From Mycobacterium sp. 1164985.4 (GTDB lineage Bacteria > Actinomycetota > Actinomycetes > Mycobacteriales > Mycobacteriaceae), in NCBI RefSeq assembly GCF_001668575.1, contig NZ_LZMD01000085.1, forward strand, positions 209,908 to 273,907: 64,000 nucleotides of DNA. The letters are read 5' to 3'. The notes under the pieces were generated by a model. The model saw nothing but the letters and a program-made list of their open reading frames with translations, had not been told where the DNA came from and ran no database searches. The stretch's first letter is position 1. Every line of letters starts with the position of its first letter. The position numbers were made by a program, and so were the translations under genes. Below, piece after piece: positions 61,018 to 64,000 of the stretch.

Positions 61018-62130
61018 TCAGTCGGCGACGGTCAGCCAGTCCTTGAAGCCCGACGGGTCGTGCCGGCCGAGCGCGCCGTGTTCGAACAGGCCCCAGCCCT
61101 CGCGGGTCTTGCCGCCCTCGGTGCATTCGGCGCGGCCGACGTGGTCGATCACGCCGAACATGCTGCGGCCGTTGACCGCAGGATCGGTCATGTCGTAGGT
61201 GAGGCGTTCGCTGAACTTGTCGCCCTTCCAGACGCCGTGTAGCCAGTCCGAGTCGCCGCCGTAGCCGCCGCCGATGTGAATCGGCACGGCCAACTTCGAC
61301 TCGACCTCGAACACCAATGGCGAGCCGTCCGGAGTGGTCGCTTCGATGGTGGCGCCGTAGGGGATTCGCGTTCCGGAGGTGTAGTGGATCTTCACCCGCG
61401 GCCAGCCGAGTTGTTCGACTCGGCCGTCGCGCCAGATCCGGGTGCAGTCGTTGAGGCTGCGGAATCCGCTGGGGTCCTCCTGGATGATCATCACGATCGC
61501 GAACTCGTCGAACGCCATCGGCACGTACAGCCACCACATGCCCTCGAACGGCGGATGGGCGGGCCTGCCCGCGGGTTCGGGTTCCCCGATGGGGCGGATA
61601 CCCCAGGACCGGTCGCGGCTCCCGATCCACACCGACGGGTCGACGGCGATCTCCTCGCCGTCGATCGCGATGACGCCGCTCCATGTGCCGACCTGCGCGA
61701 AACGCTGTGCGTCCAACGTGATTCGCGTTCCGGTGCGCAGCACGTGGCGCTGTTCCTGCACGACGTCGAACAGGCCGTTCCACGTGAGGTCGACGGCGAT
61801 GCCCTCGGTCTCCTCGAGCACGATGCGCAGTTTGTGCAGCGGTTCGGTGACCTCAACGCGGTAATCCAGCACGTGCTGGTTGAGCCGGTCGCTGTCGATG
61901 CCGTCGGACAGATGCACCGCAGTCTGGGTTTCGCCGCGGGCAACCAGTACGAACGCGTCCTTCACCCCCAGGTTCGGGTAGTACCCGATGCCGGTGATCA
62001 AGAAGATGTCACCCGTGCGATCGTGGGCGTTGAAGTACGACCGGTCGTAGAAGTTGCGGTCGGAGTTCCCCGGCCAGGCAATCGGTTGGGGGATCTGGTG
62101 GATCGGGAATTCGTCGGCGGGGCCCAGCAT
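61018..62130 (-). CDS. Conserved protein of unknown function paired with a phosphotransferase
   Basis: Protein of 370 aa. I recognise no catalytic motif; it is rich in beta structure with Trp- and Tyr-rich patches (EGMWWLYVPMAFDEFAI, NGLFDVVQEQRHVL), like an all-beta lipocalin/hydroxyneurosporene-type fold, but this is uncertain. It seems to belong to a family commonly encoded next to APH-like kinases in mycobacteria, as here: its ATG overlaps the stop of the phosphotransferase gene by one base. The two are one operon with a divergent TetR. Confidence 0.7.
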   Translation of the reverse strand: MLGPADEFPIHQIPQPIAWPGNSDRNFYDRSYFNAHDRTGDIFLITGIGYYPNLGVKDAFVLVARGETQTAVHLSDGIDSDRLNQHVLDYRVEVTEPLHKLRIVLEETEGIAVDLTWNGLFDVVQEQRHVLRTGTRITLDAQRFAQVGTWSGVIAIDGEEIAVDPSVWIGSRDRSWGIRPIGEPEPAGRPAHPPFEGMWWLYVPMAFDEFAIVMIIQEDPSGFRSLNDCTRIWRDGRVEQLGWPRVKIHYTSGTRIPYGATIEATTPDGSPLVFEVESKLAVPIHIGGGYGGDSDWLHGVWKGDKFSERLTYDMTDPAVNGRSMFGVIDHVGRAECTEGGKTREGWGLFEHGALGRHDPSGFKDWLTVAD

Positions 62131-63263
62131 CAGGAGTCATCTCCAATGAGTCGTTTCAGCAGTGCGCCGTGGTAAAACAGCGATTCGACGTCGTCGGGCT
62201 GCTCGATTTCCCCGAAGCGCACCCGTCGCGCGCTGGTGCGCATGAACACGCACGCCCAGATCACGCCGGAGTAGACGTAGAACCAGTGCGGGTCACCGAG
62301 TTCGACGCCGGTGAGCGCCGCGTAGGTCTGCTTGACGTCCTCCTCGCGCATGAAGTCGGGCAGCCCCGGCAGTCCGGCCAGGCCCGCCAGTTCCTGGAAC
62401 ACGTTGTGCGCGAATATCATCCATGCCGCATCCATCTCGCGGGGCCCGAGGGTCGCCATCTCCCAGTCGAGGACGGCGACCGGCTGGTAACCGGAGTACA
62501 GCACGTTGCCCACGCGGGAGTCGCCCCAGACCAGGACCGGATCGTTGGCCGCGGCGTCGGCGGGCCAGTTGGCCTCGAGCCAGTCCAGCGCGCGTTCCAC
62601 CAGTGACGAGCGACCAATGTCCGGGACGGCGAACCGATACCAGTCCTGGAGCCAATTGAGGTTGCGCCGCAGCGCATTGCGATCGGATCCGTCGTCGAGG
62701 AAACCGAACACCTTCTCTGGCTCCGGGATCGAATGCAGCTTGGCGATCACGCCAACGGTGGCGTCCTGCAGCTCGCGCCGCTGTTCGGCGGGGGAGTCGG
62801 AGAACCAATTGCCGCCGAAGGTGTAGGGCATCACGTCGGGTGGCACCCGGCCGTCGACGTAGTCCATCAGGAAGAAGGGCGTCCCGAGCACGTCGCCGCT
62901 GTTCTCCAGCCACCGCACCTGCGGCACCGGAACGTCAGTCTTCTCCTGCACCAACCGGATCACGTCGAACTGGTGATCCATCCGGTACGAAGAGAACACC
63001 GGGACGTCCTCGGTGGTCGGCGCGACCCGCGCCACCCACTTCTGTTCCTGCGGCTGGCCGTCGGCGGCCCACCGGCCGGTGAGGATGATCGTCTCCGACG
63101 ACATCCCGTTGGCGTCGACGCCGCTCTCCACGGTGATCTCGGGGGCCGCCCCGCCGGGCAGGACGGTCGACAACCACCGCGACATCACGCCGGGCAGGGA
63201 GCTGAGGTCGCGACTCGAGTGTTCTAGGCGGCTGACATCTTCGACAGCCGGTTCATTGGCCAC
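62130..63263 (-). CDS. APH-family phosphotransferase-like protein
   Basis: Protein of 377 aa of the aminoglycoside phosphotransferase/ACAD10-like kinase family. The catalytic loop reads VWGDSRVGNVLY near residue 248, with Trp in place of the usual His of HGD; the Asp and the Asn are kept. The Mg-binding LDWEMATLGP follows near 266. In ACAD10-like proteins such domains phosphorylate hydroxyacyl-CoA intermediates, so a similar role in catabolism is possible. GTG 63263 has an AAGAAG-like site. The downstream gene overlaps its stop. Confidence 0.82.
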   Translation of the reverse strand: MANEPAVEDVSRLEHSSRDLSSLPGVMSRWLSTVLPGGAAPEITVESGVDANGMSSETIILTGRWAADGQPQEQKWVARVAPTTEDVPVFSSYRMDHQFDVIRLVQEKTDVPVPQVRWLENSGDVLGTPFFLMDYVDGRVPPDVMPYTFGGNWFSDSPAEQRRELQDATVGVIAKLHSIPEPEKVFGFLDDGSDRNALRRNLNWLQDWYRFAVPDIGRSSLVERALDWLEANWPADAAANDPVLVWGDSRVGNVLYSGYQPVAVLDWEMATLGPREMDAAWMIFAHNVFQELAGLAGLPGLPDFMREEDVKQTYAALTGVELGDPHWFYVYSGVIWACVFMRTSARRVRFGEIEQPDDVESLFYHGALLKRLIGDDS

Positions 63264-63280
63264 AAGCTCTTCTTTCGACG

Positions 63281-63296
63281 GTAATTACGATACGGT
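63281..63296. promoter_or_regulatory. Divergent operator region of the TetR and phosphotransferase genes
   Basis: The perfect palindrome GTAATTAC (63281-63288) sits next to TACGGT (63291-63296), a -10 candidate for the TetR gene at 63307. The whole gap between the divergent starts is only 43 nt, so a TetR binding here would affect both sides. Confidence 0.5.
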
Positions 63297-63306
63297 GGGT
63301 AGCGTT

Positions 63307-63909
63307 ATGAAACCAGACGCGTCATCGGTTGACAAGGCCCCGGGCGCCGGGCGCCCCCGCGACCCACGCATTGACGCTGCCATATTGCGCGCCACCGCGG
63401 ATCTGCTTGCGGAGATCGGGTATTCGAATCTGACGATCGCCGCGGTGGCCGAGCGGGCGGGCACGACCAAGACGGCGCTGTACCGCCGGTGGTCGAGCAA
63501 GGCCGAGCTCGTGCACGAGGCGGCGTTCCCCGCCGCGCCGACCGCGATCGCCACGCCGCCCGGGAATATCGCCGCCGACATCCGCGCCATGCTGGCGGCC
63601 ACTCGCGACGTGTTCTCGAGCCCGGTGGTGCGCGCGGCGCTGCCCGGCCTGATCGCCGACATGGTCGCCGACGCCGAGCTCAATGTGCGCGTGATGGACC
63701 GGTTCACCGGGGTGTTCGCGGCGGTCCGCAATCGGCTGGCCGACGCGGTTCAGCGCGGCGAGGTCTATCCCGACGTCGATCCGGACCGGCTGGTCGAGGT
63801 GATCGGCGGCGCGACCCTGCTGCGGATGCTGCTGCGACCGGGCGAGCCGCTCGGCAACGACTGGGTCGAGCAGACCACCGCGATCGTGGTCCACGGCGTC
63901 GTGGCATAG
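63307..63909 (+). CDS. TetR/AcrR-family regulator
   Basis: Protein of 200 aa. After a GRPRDPRID arm the HTH has ADLLAEIGYSNLTIAAVAERAGTTKTALYRRWSSKAEL, the GRPR-type TetR group. The C-terminal domain is a TetR_C type with DPDRLVEVIGGATLLRML. ATG 63307 is chosen; the frame stays open upstream without family character. It probably represses the divergent phosphotransferase-unknown operon through the GTAATTAC site. Confidence 0.87.
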   Translation: MKPDASSVDKAPGAGRPRDPRIDAAILRATADLLAEIGYSNLTIAAVAERAGTTKTALYRRWSSKAELVHEAAFPAAPTAIATPPGNIAADIRAMLAATRDVFSSPVVRAALPGLIADMVADAELNVRVMDRFTGVFAAVRNRLADAVQRGEVYPDVDPDRLVEVIGGATLLRMLLRPGEPLGNDWVEQTTAIVVHGVVA

Positions 63910-63946
63910 CTACTCCTCTGTTCCGCGAGCGTGCATTGCTCCTATG

Positions 63947-64000
63947 TCAAGCGGCGATGCGATGGTCGGTATTTCCGGCGTTGCGGTGGGTGTGTTCGTC
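63947..64000 (-). CDS. Possible C-terminal end of a gene running off the right edge
   Basis: From the window edge the minus strand reads 17 codons ending DEHTHRNAGNTDHRIAA and a TGA at 63947-63949, with strong GC at third positions (mostly C), as in neighbouring genes. The complementary plus-strand frame from ATG 63944 (MSSGDAMVGIS...) has no ribosome site and poorer codon bias. Too short to assign a family. Confidence 0.3.
   Translation of the reverse strand, partial: DEHTHRNAGNTDHRIAA

Overview
The window is high-GC actinobacterial chromosome, and its gene content and order point to a mycobacterium, most likely a fast-growing Mycolicibacterium-type species. From memory, not from a search, the block from aroA at the left edge to the UPF0182 gene at 46.7 kb follows the M. 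tuberculosis order Rv3227 down to Rv3193c, in inverted orientation. Diagnostic members are sigH-rshA, whiB1, whiB7, pdtaS, adnA-adnB, mycoredoxin-1, uvrD2 and mbtM. Codon use is uniform, many starts are GTG or TTG, and many genes have a TANNNT box 6-8 nt before the start codon, the typical layout of mycobacterial leaderless genes.

Layout. 1-7.6 kb: partial aroA (-), an abasic-site DNA-protein crosslink protein (SRAP/HMCES), a methyltransferase, a TetR-enoyl-CoA hydratase pair, an MpaB-family oxygenase gene between two related small membrane protein genes, a DUF2071 protein and an SDR. The part from 1.55 to 6.76 kb looks like insertion between core genes. 7.7-11.8 kb: redox and stress control (YbaK, SigH/RshA, ribosomal protein bL37, a biotinyl-domain protein, PdtaS, WhiB1). 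12-19.2 kb: lipid kinase, small membrane protein, gpm2-entC-GNAT operon, orphan ParA, RhlE plus a beta-propeller protein. 19.4-26.6 kb: ferritin-like protein, MmpS-like protein, TB9.4, TetR, DUF3152 protease-like protein, MoeZ, kinase-like protein, ATL, LipV. 26.6-38.7 kb: genome maintenance and antibiotic stress (AdnAB, K+ channel, NudC, Mrx1, UvrD2, WhiB7 with an attenuator leader). 38.8-46.9 kb: ABC1 kinase, orphan E1-like protein, DUF2342, Lon-like PDZ protease, UPF0182 and initiator tRNA. 46.9-64 kb: accessory genes: a stand-alone mbtM behind an IdeR-like iron box, hydrolases, a LuxR-hydrolase fusion, an F420-dependent oxidoreductase, a Baeyer-Villiger monooxygenase and TetR regulators.

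How the parts fit. SigH/RshA, Mrx1, WhiB1, WhiB7 and PdtaS form a dense stress-sensing set. AdnAB and UvrD2 act in DNA end resection and repair, and the SRAP protein caps abasic sites. The 54-64 kb part reads as a catabolic neighbourhood for ketone-, ester- or amine-bearing substrates, but no pathway can be fixed from sequence alone.

I see no CRISPR array, prophage, complete insertion sequence or classic defence island. No gap longer than 300 bases lacks a gene. The most unusual items are a structured intergenic repeat present twice between convergent genes, the long-uORF attenuator ahead of whiB7, a possible N-terminally extended SigH isoform, the MpaB gene between two paralogous small membrane protein genes, and a LuxR-hydrolase fusion with a perfect palindrome over its own promoter.
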